Position numbers and translations under genes: made by a program. Positions 20,601 through 25,408 of a stretch of DNA of 64,000 nt are shown here, piece after piece (positions within the stretch are counted from its first letter, which is position 1; each line of letters starts with the position of its first letter). A model generated the notes under the pieces. It did no database searches and was not told the origin of the DNA. It saw only the letters and a list, made by a program, of their open reading frames with translations. Source of the DNA: Rhodospirillales bacterium (GTDB lineage Bacteria; Pseudomonadota; Alphaproteobacteria; Micavibrionales; Micavibrionaceae); NCBI GenBank assembly GCA_023898785.1, contig CP060239.1, forward strand, positions 992,001 through 1,056,000, in the 5' to 3' direction.

Positions 20601-23397
20601 CTATGCCGCCTGCGCCATAGAGGAAATCATCCCCGCCATTCCCTTCAAGCCTGTTAACAGCATTGTCACCACCAATAGTGTCATTATTTCCGGAACCTGT
20701 AACGTCCTCAATACCGACAAGCGTGTCCGATGCACCGTCCCCATCGTTCGTAGCCTGACCAGCTAAAAGGTCAACGGTTACTCCCAGCGCAGCAGCCGAA
20801 TAATCAGCGGTATCAGTTCCAGCGCCACCATCAAGGGTATCAATTCCGCCTGCTCCAGAAAGTGTATCATCACCAGCAAGGCCAACCAGAACATTGGTTA
20901 GAGCGTCACCCACAATCGTGTCATTCCCGGCGCTTCCTGTGACGTTTTCAATATTGCGCACGGTATCGTTCGTGCCGCCATCAACCGTAACCGTAGCATT
21001 GGCCGCGCCATTCAGCGTAACGTTGATGAAATTCACCCCACCAAGCAAAGAGTAATCGACCTCATCAATCCCCGTTCCCCCATCTAGCGTATCGGCATCA
21101 TCGCTTGCACGGAACAGATCAGAACCTCCACCACCAAATATGGTATCGTTTCCAGCATTACCGTCAAAAATATTCCCATTTGCATCACCGGTAATATTGT
21201 CATTGCTGGTCGAGCCTGTAACATTTTCAATGCTGATAAGTGTGTCGGACGCGCCATCCCCATCATTCGTTGTCTGATTAATAGAGAGATCGACAGTGAC
21301 ACCCCCTGCAGCAAATGAATAATCAATCGTATCAGATCCAATTCCGCCATCCAGAACATCGATAGCTGCACCACCTGAAAGTGTGTCATCGCCGCCACGA
21401 CCTTCCAGTACATTGATAGCGTTGTCACCACGGATTATATCATCGCCTGATGTTCCTATAATATTTTCAACATTACGTACGATATCATCTGCGCCGCCAT
21501 CAACCGTAACCGTAGCATTGGCCGCACCATTCAGCGTAACGCTGATAAAATTCACAAGACCATCTAGGGTAGAATAATCAACCAAATCATTATCCGCGCC
21601 GCCATCGAGTGTATCGGCACCTAAACTCGCAAAAAGCGTATCATTACCAGCAGATGTTATCAGAACATTATCGCTGTCATTTCCTCCGAGCAGATCATTC
21701 CCGGAACCTGTTGTCACATTCTCAATTTCGCGGACACTGTCTTCTTCAAAGTTTGGCCCCAAAGCATCAATGGTTGCTGTCGCAAAATTATTGATGACGA
21801 GGCCCAAATTCAGGTCTACATCGCTTGTCAAGGCTGAATAATCTAGAGTATCTACGCCTTCCGATCCCCGGATAACATCAAAACCAAGCCCAGGATTAAT
21901 CAGATCGTCGCCTTCTCCGCCTATAATAACATCATCGCCTGAAAGCGTCGAAATTATATCGTTTCCGTCTCCTGCATTCACGATATCACTTGCAAGGCCG
22001 CCAGTTATATTATCATCACCAGCGCCTGTAAAAATACGGTTATCGTTGGGGTTATTAGCCAGAACGTAAACTTCGTTCCCTTCTGCATCCGTATAATTCA
22101 AATCCCCAGGACCAAAAACATCACGAGTAACAAATTTTAAATCCGCCTCTACACTGATTTGTGTTTCCAGCGGTATGACCACTGGAGCCCCTGGATTTTG
22201 TGTTTGGAAAAGGATTGGGTCAAACTCCGCATCGAAAGAGATGCCCACAGTAAACGGCATTGCAGTTGGCACGTCATATTCGATTTTAAATTCAATTGCA
22301 CCGCGCCCGTTGAGAATAGGATTGTCGATGTAATATCCGTTTGCATCAGACGCCACACCGGCAAGAGTGAAACCCGCAGGAAGTCCACTGACTTCAATTC
22401 TGGTAACATAAAAGCCCGATCCCAGCACCGGTTCAATTTCAAACACGCGCGACATCTGTACGCTGCTGAATGAATTTGGATCATCTCCATAAACAATCAC
22501 ATCTGATGCATCTGCCGTCGTATCTATGACTTCCGTTGAAAATTGAAATTCGTTAATCGGATTTGAAAATGACGCATCAGATCCACCACCACCACGCACG
22601 ACACGTGTATCTACGCCTAAAATGTTTTCAATGCCATCTATGCGCGCAACTTGAAGCAGCCTGGCTTCAAATTCTCTGGGTTCTTCCGGTTGTGGAGGAT
22701 CTTTAAATTCAGAAGTGTTCGTCGTGGATTCAGCAGCTGTGCTGGATGAAGAAGATTCTTCTATAAAAGGCGCAAAAGATGCCCCCTCTTCATCGACCGC
22801 TAAAAATGGGGCATTACTTGTAAACTCTTCGACTGGGCTAACCTCAAACTCATTAATCTCTGTTGTATCAAACTGAGAATTGCTAATAGCCGCTGAGATC
22901 GAAATTAGTACCTCTTCTTGGCTACCTTTAGTCTGATCACCGTCAGAACCACCTGTTTTTTCAGCGTCTCCTGCCGCAGCCGCAGTGCTCTTATCTGTCT
23001 TTGATTCTGGGTTTCCTGATTTATTGCTCGTTTTTTCTGAATCATCTTTAGGAATGATGCTTGAAATCGCAATATAGTCCTCCACGGTCAGATTACCAAC
23101 CTCACCTACATTACTAAGCAATTCTCTCGGGTCGATGGCTTCCCCATCGAGAAAAAATTGAGGGGCTACATCTTCCTCGAAAAGCAGCAGAGCAAGCCCT
23201 ACAAACACAATGCGAGCACCGGTTGCCGGGTTTGAAATGATGATATCATCCCCAACGATATCAACCTTCATCATTTCAAGGTCAACACCCTCTAACATAA
23301 TTTTCTGCTGAGGCTCTACGTGAACAACCTCAGTCTTCCCGTCTTCCGGGAATTTGACAGTTTTCTCTTCTATTTCAACGGGTTGCCCATCAACCAT
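2653..23397 (-). CDS. Giant RTX adhesin, 6914 residues
   Basis: This is a very large calcium-binding repeat protein, predicted to be exported by the adjacent type I system and to act as a surface or biofilm adhesin. Mass is roughly 0.65-0.7 MDa, assuming about 97 Da per residue. Layout: residues 1-118 form a unique N-terminal domain. Residues 119-260 are an acidic Ser/Thr/Lys-rich linker that includes TAAAAG at 138-143. Residues 265-440 form a beta-rich non-repeat domain. Residues about 442-3868 are degenerate RTX units of 80-110 residues with GGxGxD nonapeptides, a DTADYS-like step and an IENVTGS-like step. Residues about 3869-6698 are ten near-identical 283-residue units. The last 160 residues are a non-repeat region ending LVVQG, presumably the secretion signal. 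I noticed no cysteine, as is usual for RTX proteins. The ATG has an AGGG ribosome site seven bases upstream. A LapA-like function is inferred from architecture and context only. Confidence 0.93.
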   Translation of the reverse strand: MVDGQPVEIEEKTVKFPEDGKTEVVHVEPQQKIMLEGVDLEMMKVDIVGDDIIISNPATGARIVFVGLALLLFEEDVAPQFFLDGEAIDPRELLSNVGEVGNLTVEDYIAISSIIPKDDSEKTSNKSGNPESKTDKSTAAAAGDAEKTGGSDGDQTKGSQEEVLISISAAISNSQFDTTEINEFEVSPVEEFTSNAPFLAVDEEGASFAPFIEESSSSSTAAESTTNTSEFKDPPQPEEPREFEARLLQVARIDGIENILGVDTRVVRGGGGSDASFSNPINEFQFSTEVIDTTADASDVIVYGDDPNSFSSVQMSRVFEIEPVLGSGFYVTRIEVSGLPAGFTLAGVASDANGYYIDNPILNGRGAIEFKIEYDVPTAMPFTVGISFDAEFDPILFQTQNPGAPVVIPLETQISVEADLKFVTRDVFGPGDLNYTDAEGNEVYVLANNPNDNRIFTGAGDDNITGGLASDIVNAGDGNDIISTLSGDDVIIGGEGDDLINPGLGFDVIRGSEGVDTLDYSALTSDVDLNLGLVINNFATATIDALGPNFEEDSVREIENVTTGSGNDLLGGNDSDNVLITSAGNDTLFASLGADTLDGGADNDLVDYSTLDGLVNFISVTLNGAANATVTVDGGADDIVRNVENIIGTSGDDIIRGDNAINVLEGRGGDDTLSGGAAIDVLDGGIGSDTIDYSFAAGGVTVDLSINQTTNDGDGASDTLISIENVTGSTSNDNITGDANGNIFDGNAGNDTIFGGGGSDLFRASDDADTLDGGTGIDEVDYSLLGGVNFINVTLNGAANATVTVDGGTNDTVRNIENVTGSAGNDTIVGDALTNVLVGLAGDDTLSGAGGIDTLDGGAGTDTADYSAAALGVTVDLLAGQATNDGDGASDTLVGIEDVTGSGNNDTIGGDNAVNRLEGNGGDDFLYGAGGIDTLDGGAGIDYADYLNAAAAVTVDLSIGQTIDDGDGASDILVNIENIRGSGNNDAINGDLNANRLLGEGGDDTLFGAAGNDILEGGAGDDTLDGGDGDDTLLGGAGGDTFISSAGADTLDGGANIDVADYSSDGSVNFITVTLNGATNATVTIDGAADDIIRNVENIIATNGNDSVTGDIFANNIQGLDGDDVLRGGAGADTLDGGAGNDELRFDELTGQGVGLNLANQTAVYQVDSSIDTFSNFESYFLTFQDDTVTGSINADVVSGLSGDDLIVASAGNDIFDGGADSDTISYATLGGVNFIAVTLNGAIDATVTVDGGDDDTIRNIENVIGTAGNDTIIGDMQDNSLEGGSGDDILIGAGGIDILTGGAGIDTADYSTAVGAVVVSLAAGEASIDGFGGTDSLIQIENITGSNNDDTITGNGVVNILAGGSGNDVIRGGGGSDTLDGGLGNDQLRFDDLAGAGITLDIGSGTAFYGVDASTDTFSNFETYYATAQDDTIFGSVGADVIFGLDGDDVFNASAGADVLNGGNDNDGIDYSGFAAGNFISITLDDVNAVTVTVNGLSNDTISAIENVIGSAGDDTIGGDFNANIIDGSAGDDVIRGGAGSDTLTGGAGTDQLRFDELMGAGVNIDIGAGTAFFGGDSSTDTFNTFEEYYMTAQADTISGSAGIDTIFGLAGDDTFNVSDGADILDGGAGTDTADYTSASGFITVTLNGAGAGTVAVNGGSTDTVSNIENIIATANDDIFIGDGLNNVFFGGAGNDTFDGRGGDDTLDGGADNDLFLASDGADTIDGGTGIDTIDYSGLGGIAFISTTLSGSANATITVAGGTNDTVRNVENIIGTDGNDTITGDSQNNELTGGLGDDVLAGRGGTDILSGGGGTDTADYSAALAGVVADLSLGTVSNDGDGGSDTLSGIENLTGSANNDDLTGDANANTLDGGAGNDTLRASAGADILDGGTGTDVVDYSGLVGATSISVTLNSAVNATVTVNGGTNDTVRNIEDVIGTSGNDILIGDVQDNTLDGRDGDDTLSGRIGNDVLIGGLGIDTANYSLAAGGVNVNMAISQALNDGDGGTDTLSGIENITGSASADTIYGDAQDNVLSGLAGNDTFYGAGGDDTIIGGAGASDTVDYTMSGASVTASLTTNTALNDGDGGTDTFSGIENITGSDFDDTLTGDVNANTLDGGDGDDVLVGRGGADILTGGAGTDTADYSLAAGIVIADLQVLSATSDGDGASDTFSGIENLIGSANNDILRGDNSGNLIEAGAGNDTVRGRGGVDTLDGGAGTSDTVDYLQAATGVTVDLSAGSAVDDGDGAFDTLLNFENVTGSANNDTITGDAQNNILDGNAGDDILSGGAGDDTLTGGAGTDTADYSGAAAGIIVNMFAGTVSDDGDGGTDTLSGIENITGSANNDTIIGDNSANTLDGGAGDDILTGRGGADILIGGAGVDTADYSIAAGGVTADLLSGTAINDGTGNADTFLSIENLTGSLNNDILRGDNNNNTLSGLAGDDIIRGNGGDDTLDGGSGTDTVDYSTASGAVTVNLAGSTASDGEGGTDTLNAIEDVLGSGNDDTIFGNASANTLSGNAGDDVLYGAGGADTLDGGAGVDTADYSLAAGAVNVDLGAGTAGNDGDGGTDTLINIENVIGSTGNDTIVGNAQGNVLTGGAGLDTLSGSGGADTLDGGAGIDTADYSGAAGGIVLDLAAGIATNDGDGASDTLLLIENITGSDFADSITGSLGANLIESGDGDDTIIYSGGSDTLDGQVGSDTVDYSASGATSISVTLSAALDATVTVNGGDNDTIRNIENIIGTAGDDTITGDSKDNTLTAGAGDDVIKGGAGSDMLDGGLGNDELRFDDLAAIGVNLNLTNSTAFYAADSSTDSFANFESYYLTNQADTITGSAAADVVFALGGDDTFNASAGTDDLDGGLGEDTIDYSAQAVNFITVTLNGATDAIVNVDGGDNDTISNIENVIGTAGDDTITGDAEDNILSGLGGNDILTGGAGNNSLLGGAGDDIFFGSAGQNTYDGGANIDTVDYSTQVGITAIDVTLNASGLAIVTIAGGVNDRVQNVENIIGTAGNDIIRGDNLDNIFTAGAGDDILSGGAGADTLDGGADTDTVDYSTEIGINFITVTLNGATDTTVNVDGGLDDTIRNIENIIGSTGNDTIIGDANDNVLDGDGGDDILEGGVGADTIDGGAGTDTVDYSLNVGATSVSINLDGSNFVTATVGGQANDSVRNIENITGTDGDDTIGGDGSINVLTGGLGNDTIWGEGGNDILDGGAGTDTLTYDYTTAPVSFDMTLLVGGFFSVTVGGGGETDQATNFENVTGSLGADIMVGDASDNILIGLSGIDNIQGGAGNDTLDGGDGDDTIDGGTGDDTIDGGTGDDTLIASTGANVYDGGTDAGNADIDTLDYSTHGTTSISFVLSGATDATITVAGDSNHTVRNVERVIGTAGADSMQGDSGDNYFLAGGGDDTLVWSAGLDELSGEAGTDILDLSTATVGTSTNAYSLIGGFYTVNSGANQTLANGFETILGSNFADTIIGDSTNISTLYGGVGNDHLRMNVAGGTVSGGDGNDTIYLGNDNGAATGIFAFGDDGNDTIISDRSGATIDGGAGIDTVVYNDNNNAITVVLQEVGITTVDFAAATDETIVNIENFTGGNAGDDITGNSQDNVLRGDDGDDIIRASRGADTIIGDSGTDTVDFSTLNGTINFISVDMNAGGTETVTLDGIAENQTINSIENLIATDGDDIVTGSTATNTLTMGAGNDLVYASTGNDTLDGGAGFDTFRMDNLGLAGVNLDLSFGGVNIGANAQTFSNFEEYYTTNQADTITGGIGDDTVFALNGDDTFIASGGDDTIDGGTGSDTIDYSGLFGATIAVTLQDVGPATVTVGGSAKDTLTNFENVTGSNINDTLTGNSSDNILSGLSGGDTLDGGGGADTLIGGAGDDILIGGSGIDTLDGGDGDDIFTLSGDGDNVTGGETGETGGDTANYAAYGSALTVDLSVAGGGAAPDTLNEIENVTGSATAVNTLSGSADNNILIGGAANDVFYTAVGAGTDTFDGAGGIDELAYLGSGITVNLLTDADTLTSIETIRLTGGSDTLTADNVARTIYAGAGDDLFTGGTAADSFFGEAGDDTVVVSAGADVLDGGTHTGGDTLDYSGYGSGVSVNLATGVTSYGGTVTNFEHVDGTAAADTLTGDAQANTLTGNAGGDTLDGGGGADTLIGGAGDDILIGGSGIDTLDGGDGDDIFTLSGDGDNVTGGETGETGGDTANYAAYGSALSVDLSVAGGGAAPDTLNEIENVTGSATAVNTLSGSADNNILIGGAANDVFYTAVGAGTDTFDGAGGIDELAYLGSGITVNLLTDADTLTSIETIRLTGGSDTLTADNVARTIYAGAGDDLFTGGTAADSFFGEAGDDTVVVSAGADVLDGGTHTGGDTLDYSGYGSGVSVNLATGVTSYGGTVTNFEHVDGTAAADTLTGDAQANTLTGNAGGDTLDGGGGADTLIGGAGDDILIGGSGIDTLDGGDGDDIFTLSGDGDNVTGGETGETGGDTANYAAYGSALSVDLSVAGGGAAPDTLNEIENVTGSATAVNTLSGSADNNILIGGAANDVFYTAVGAGTDTFDGAGGIDELAYLGSGITVNLLTDADTLTSIETIRLTGGSDTLTADNVARTIYAGAGDDLFTGGTAADSFFGEAGDDTVVVSAGADVLDGGTHTGGDTLDYSGYGSGVSVNLATGVTSYGGTVTNFEHVDGTAAADTLTGDAQANTLTGNAGGDTLDGGGGADTLIGGAGDDILIGGSGIDTLDGGDGDDIFTLSGDGDNVTGGETGETGGDTANYAAYGSALSVDLSVAGGGAAPDTLNEIENVTGSATAVNTLSGSADNNILIGGAANDVFYTAVGAGTDTFDGAGGIDELAYLGSGITVNLLTDADTLTSIETIRLTGGSDTLTADNVARTIYAGAGDDLFTGGTAADSFFGEAGDDTVVVSAGADVLDGGTHTGGDTLDYSGYGSGVSVNLATGVTSYGGTVTNFEHIDGTAAADTLTGDAQANTLTGNAGGDTLDGGGGADTLIGGAGDDILIGGSGIDTLDGGDGDDIFTLSGDGDNVTGGETGETGGDTANYAAYGSALSVDLSVAGGGAAPDTLNEIENVTGSATAVNTLSGSADNNILIGGAANDVFYTAVGAGTDTFDGAGGIDELAYLGSGITVNLLTDADTLTSIETIRLTGGSDTLTADNVARTIYAGAGDDLFTGGTAADSFFGEAGDDTVVVSAGADVLDGGTHTGGDTLDYSGYGSGVSVNLATGVTSYGGTVTNFEHVDGTAAADTLTGDAQANTLTGNAGGDTLDGGGGADTLIGGAGDDILIGGSGIDTLDGGDGDDIFTLSGDGDNVTGGETGETGGDTANYAAYGSALSVDLSVAGGGAAPDTLNEIENVTGSATAVNTLSGSADNNILIGGAANDVFYTAVGAGTDTFDGAGGIDELAYLGSGITVNLLTDADTLTSIETIRLTGGSDTLTADNVARTIYAGAGDDLFTGGTAADSFFGEAGDDTVVVSAGADVLDGGTHTGGDTLDYSGYGSGVSVNLATGVTSYGGTVTNFEHVDGTAAADTLTGDAQANTLTGNAGGDTLDGGGGADTLIGGAGDDILIGGSGIDTLDGGDGDDIFTLSGDGDNVTGGETGETGGDTANYAAYGSALSVDLSVAGGGAAPDTLNEIENVTGSATAVNTLSGSADNNILIGGAANDVFYTAVGAGTDTFDGAGGIDELAYLGSGITVNLLTDADTLTSIETIRLTGGSDTLTADNVARTIYAGAGDDLFTGGTAADSFFGEAGDDTVVVSAGADVLDGGTHTGGDTLDYSGYGSGVSVNLATGVTSYGGTVTNFEHIDGTAAADTLTGDAQANTLTGNAGGDTLDGGGGADTLIGGAGDDILIGGSGIDTLDGGDGDDIFTLSGDGDNVTGGETGETGGDTANYAAYGSALSVDLSVAGGGAAPDTLNEIENVTGSATAVNTLSGSADNNILIGGAANDVFYTAVGAGTDTFDGAGGIDELAYLGSGITVNLLTDADTLTSIETIRLTGGSDTLTADNVARTIYAGAGDDLFTGGTAADSFFGEAGDDTVVVSAGADVLDGGTHTGGDTLDYSGYGSGVSVNLATGVTSYGGTVTNFEHVDGTAAADTLTGDAQANTLTGNAGGDTLDGGGGADTLIGGAGDDILIGGSGIDTLDGGDGDDIFTLSGDGDNVTGGETGETGGDTANYAAYGSALSVDLSVAGGGAAPDTLNEIENVTGSATAVNTLSGSADNNILIGGAANDVFYTAVGAGTDTFDGAGGIDELAYLGSGITVNLLTDADTLTSIETIRLTGGSDTLTADNVARTIYAGAGDDLFTGGTAADSFFGEAGDDTVVVSAGADVLDGGTHTGGDTLDYSGYGSGVSVNLATGVTSYGGTVTNFEHIDGTAAADTLTGDAQANTLTGNAGGDTLDGGGGADTLIGGAGDDILIGGSGIDTLDGGDGDDIFTLSGDGDNVTGGETGETGGDTANYAAYGSALSVDLSVAGGGAAPDTLNEIENVTGSATAVNTLSGSADNNILIGGAANDVFYTAVGAGTDTFDGAGGIDELAYLGSGITVNLLTDADTLTSIETIRLTGGSDTLTADNVARTIYAGAGDDLFTGGTAVDSFFGEAGDDTVVVSAGADVLDGGTHTGGDTLDYSGYGSGVSVNLATGVTSYGGTVTNFEHIDGTAAADTLTGDAQANTLTGNAGGDTLDGGDGDDIINGGDGNDIINGGDGNDGNDTINGGNDLDTLDYTGSASAITSGSFTGIGSVSTTNANGDVDTISNIENFVLSNNADTIDINTNAFTDFTSIDANSGIDHINVNGVGANSLTSLGLEGSDFASLFSDVEELDFTGADLDGADTFDIDNDNIDAITGVAGGDLTIFVNTGTIGLADINVLTASGATITGDNTVGSTRTIDWDNGSQLVVQG
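3301..11790 (-). repeat. Ten tandem 849-bp coding repeats inside the giant adhesin gene
   Basis: Identical landmarks recur exactly every 849 bp. The plus-strand string GCCATCAAGCGT starts at 3301, 4150, 4999, 5848, 6697, 7546, 8395, 9244, 10093 and 10942. Each unit encodes 283 residues and keeps frame. By eye the eight inner units differ mainly at three linked positions, which define type A (ATATC, GTGTC, AATATG on the plus strand) and type B (ATGTC, GTATC, AACATG). The two outermost units carry private differences, near 3530-3600 and near 11516-11600. The unit is visibly richer in G and C than the degenerate repeats beside it. Copy number should be treated as assembly-dependent. Confidence 0.95.
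11791..22070 (-). repeat. Degenerate RTX repeat array in the N-terminal half of the adhesin
   Basis: About 3400 residues consist of related but diverged modules. Most contain GGAGADTLDGG-type nonapeptides, then a DTADYS or DTVDYS strand, then a segment such as VTVDLSAG or FITVTLNGA, then DTLSGIENITGS. Two alternating module flavours are visible, one with NDGDGGTDTL and one with ATVTVDGGANDTI. Divergence between modules is high, in contrast to the near-identical 849-bp units that follow. This suggests an old array next to a recently amplified one. Confidence 0.85.
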
Positions 23398-23494
23398 TTT
23401 TTTGCCCTAATATTGCTTATAACCTGTAATTTTAATATTGTTAGATGAATAAACTGTAAAAATGACGAATTATTTTGAGATAAAAGAATTTACT

Positions 23495-25402
23495 CTATGG
23501 CAGCGCAGAATCTACAGAAGTGCTTGATTCTTCTTCAGTATCATCTTTGGTTTGCTCTCCTGACGTCTCCAGATCTTGCTCACCCAAATTAGAATCCTGT
23601 TCATTACCTGTCTCAGGCGAGCTTTCGTAGTCTACTATCGCCGCCTGATCGTGCGGATTTTCTTCGTTTGCTACGTCTTCCGGCTCACTTTCATCCGAAT
23701 TTGTGCCCTTCTGATCTGTACCATTCTTAAGCGTCATTTCATTCATACGTGCTTGCATTTCCTGCATGGACTTTTGCAGCGCTGCATTTTCGGACATCAA
23801 CTCATCGATATTGGACTGCAGATTTTCAAAATCTTTTGCAGCACCGTCAATTGCATTCAAATCATTTTGCAATTGAGACAACTCAAAATTCTGTGATTCC
23901 AGTACTCCAAGACGCTTCGCGAGCGCTTCCACATCGTTTTTCTCTTGGCTGCACACACGTACAACCGACAGGGGACCTGGCTGTTCTGGCTTACCTTGAC
24001 GCAAAGCTTCTTTCTCCCGTTCAAGAATCTGCATTTTCTCCTTCAGGCTTTCAACCAATTCCTGTTCATCAAAATTATTACTATTACCTGCGAGATAGGG
24101 TCTCAAAGGCTCTATGGCTTCAGGCACATCGACATTACACGATTCTGATAAATCAATAACTTTTGGCTTGGCACGAATAACGTCCAGCGCGCTTTGCCCG
24201 TACAAGTCGGCCTTTTTTGAACTCTTCACGGGCGCGGCAATCTTTTTGCCAGCAACTTTGTCCAAAACCTTTTTAAACATGCCCGATGCACCGGTAGAAT
24301 CTTCAGCAGTGTTTTCGACCGTTTTTTGAGGTTGTGACTCTGGAGATTTTCTATACGCCCTTTCCATTTCCTGCGCAGCGGAAAGCTCTGCTGCATGATC
24401 AGTTTCAACGTATAACGCGCGGTTATTTTGCACTGGCGGGGGTGTATTTTGCTTTGCCAAAGCGGGGCGTTTAGATTCCCGTTTCGGGAAACGTGACATT
24501 CTTTCAAATTCCGGCTCTTCCGACACTGCCTCTTGCCATTCAGTCTGCACTTCTCTGCCCTGTTCTTCGCGCTTTTCACCCGAACTCGGGCTTATGCCGA
24601 CGACCTCTTCTGCACGGATATTGCGCGCCGAAACGCGAATTTCTTCACTTGGTTGCTTTGGCGGCTGCATTTTCTTTTCAAAAGATGGGCGCAGATCCTC
24701 AAAGGGTTTTAGCACCACCTTCTCAAACGACCGTTGTTTTATCGGCGCCTTGAGTTTTATCGCCGACTTTGCGAGACCAGATGTGACCACCCCCTCTTTG
24801 GGTATACTGAGTTTGACAGATGAGGCAGCGCTTACTGTCTGACTCTCTCCCCCCGATGGCGCAGTATCTTGAGCGTGGTATTGATTAAACGCTTCACGGC
24901 CAAAACACTGAGAAAGCTGATCAAACAACCCTTCCTGATTAGGGTTCCTAAAACCGTAGGACGGCTGGCCCGCTATATGCACATCAACACCCTGCACATA
25001 TTGCATGGCGCTTAGAATATTGTCAGGATTATTAAGCTTTACAACCAGCCTGGTTGATGAAATAGCCTGCGCATCAAGCATTTCACGATACCCTTCCCTT
25101 CCCGTAAAGCTGACATTATAGATCGTTCCGGGTTGAAATGACGGCGTTTTGAAGGCGATAAAGACATCCGCCCAATCTTGCTCGTAAAAATGAAATATTA
25201 GACGATCGATATTTTGTTCATATTGTCTTGAAACCCGACAACCTCGGCCCTGATAGCCCTCAATCGTATCAGCACTCCATACTGAGGTGGGTAATAGCTC
25301 GTGCTCTACCGATGATGCATTTGCCCCATAAGGAAAAAACAATGCCAAAACCATAAAAAAAGTCGTCTTTTTAACGCGCATTAAAGCCATCACCGCACTC
25401 AC
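23495..25402 (-). CDS. Secreted coiled-coil protein of unknown function
   Basis: I do not recognise this 635-residue protein. It begins with a signal peptide (hydrophobic core FFMVLALFFPYGANA), so it should reach the periplasm or beyond. Residues about 30-170 form a folded domain with two conserved-looking cysteines (GRGCRVS and SQCFGRE) that could form a disulfide. The middle third is low complexity, rich in Lys, Glu, Pro and Ser. Residues about 435-575 contain heptad-like segments such as ESLKEKMQILEREKEALRQ, predicted coiled coil. The last 60 residues are strongly acidic. The first possible start is a GTG at 25402. In-frame ATGs at 25390 and 25381 would give a more typical signal peptide, so the start is uncertain. 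The autotransporter stop lies six bases upstream and the adhesin gene starts 97 bp downstream, so an accessory role in adhesin presentation is plausible but unproven. Confidence 0.8.
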   Translation of the reverse strand: MSAVMALMRVKKTTFFMVLALFFPYGANASSVEHELLPTSVWSADTIEGYQGRGCRVSRQYEQNIDRLIFHFYEQDWADVFIAFKTPSFQPGTIYNVSFTGREGYREMLDAQAISSTRLVVKLNNPDNILSAMQYVQGVDVHIAGQPSYGFRNPNQEGLFDQLSQCFGREAFNQYHAQDTAPSGGESQTVSAASSVKLSIPKEGVVTSGLAKSAIKLKAPIKQRSFEKVVLKPFEDLRPSFEKKMQPPKQPSEEIRVSARNIRAEEVVGISPSSGEKREEQGREVQTEWQEAVSEEPEFERMSRFPKRESKRPALAKQNTPPPVQNNRALYVETDHAAELSAAQEMERAYRKSPESQPQKTVENTAEDSTGASGMFKKVLDKVAGKKIAAPVKSSKKADLYGQSALDVIRAKPKVIDLSESCNVDVPEAIEPLRPYLAGNSNNFDEQELVESLKEKMQILEREKEALRQGKPEQPGPLSVVRVCSQEKNDVEALAKRLGVLESQNFELSQLQNDLNAIDGAAKDFENLQSNIDELMSENAALQKSMQEMQARMNEMTLKNGTDQKGTNSDESEPEDVANEENPHDQAAIVDYESSPETGNEQDSNLGEQDLETSGEQTKDDTEEESSTSVDSALP

Positions 25403-25408
25403 ACAGTA

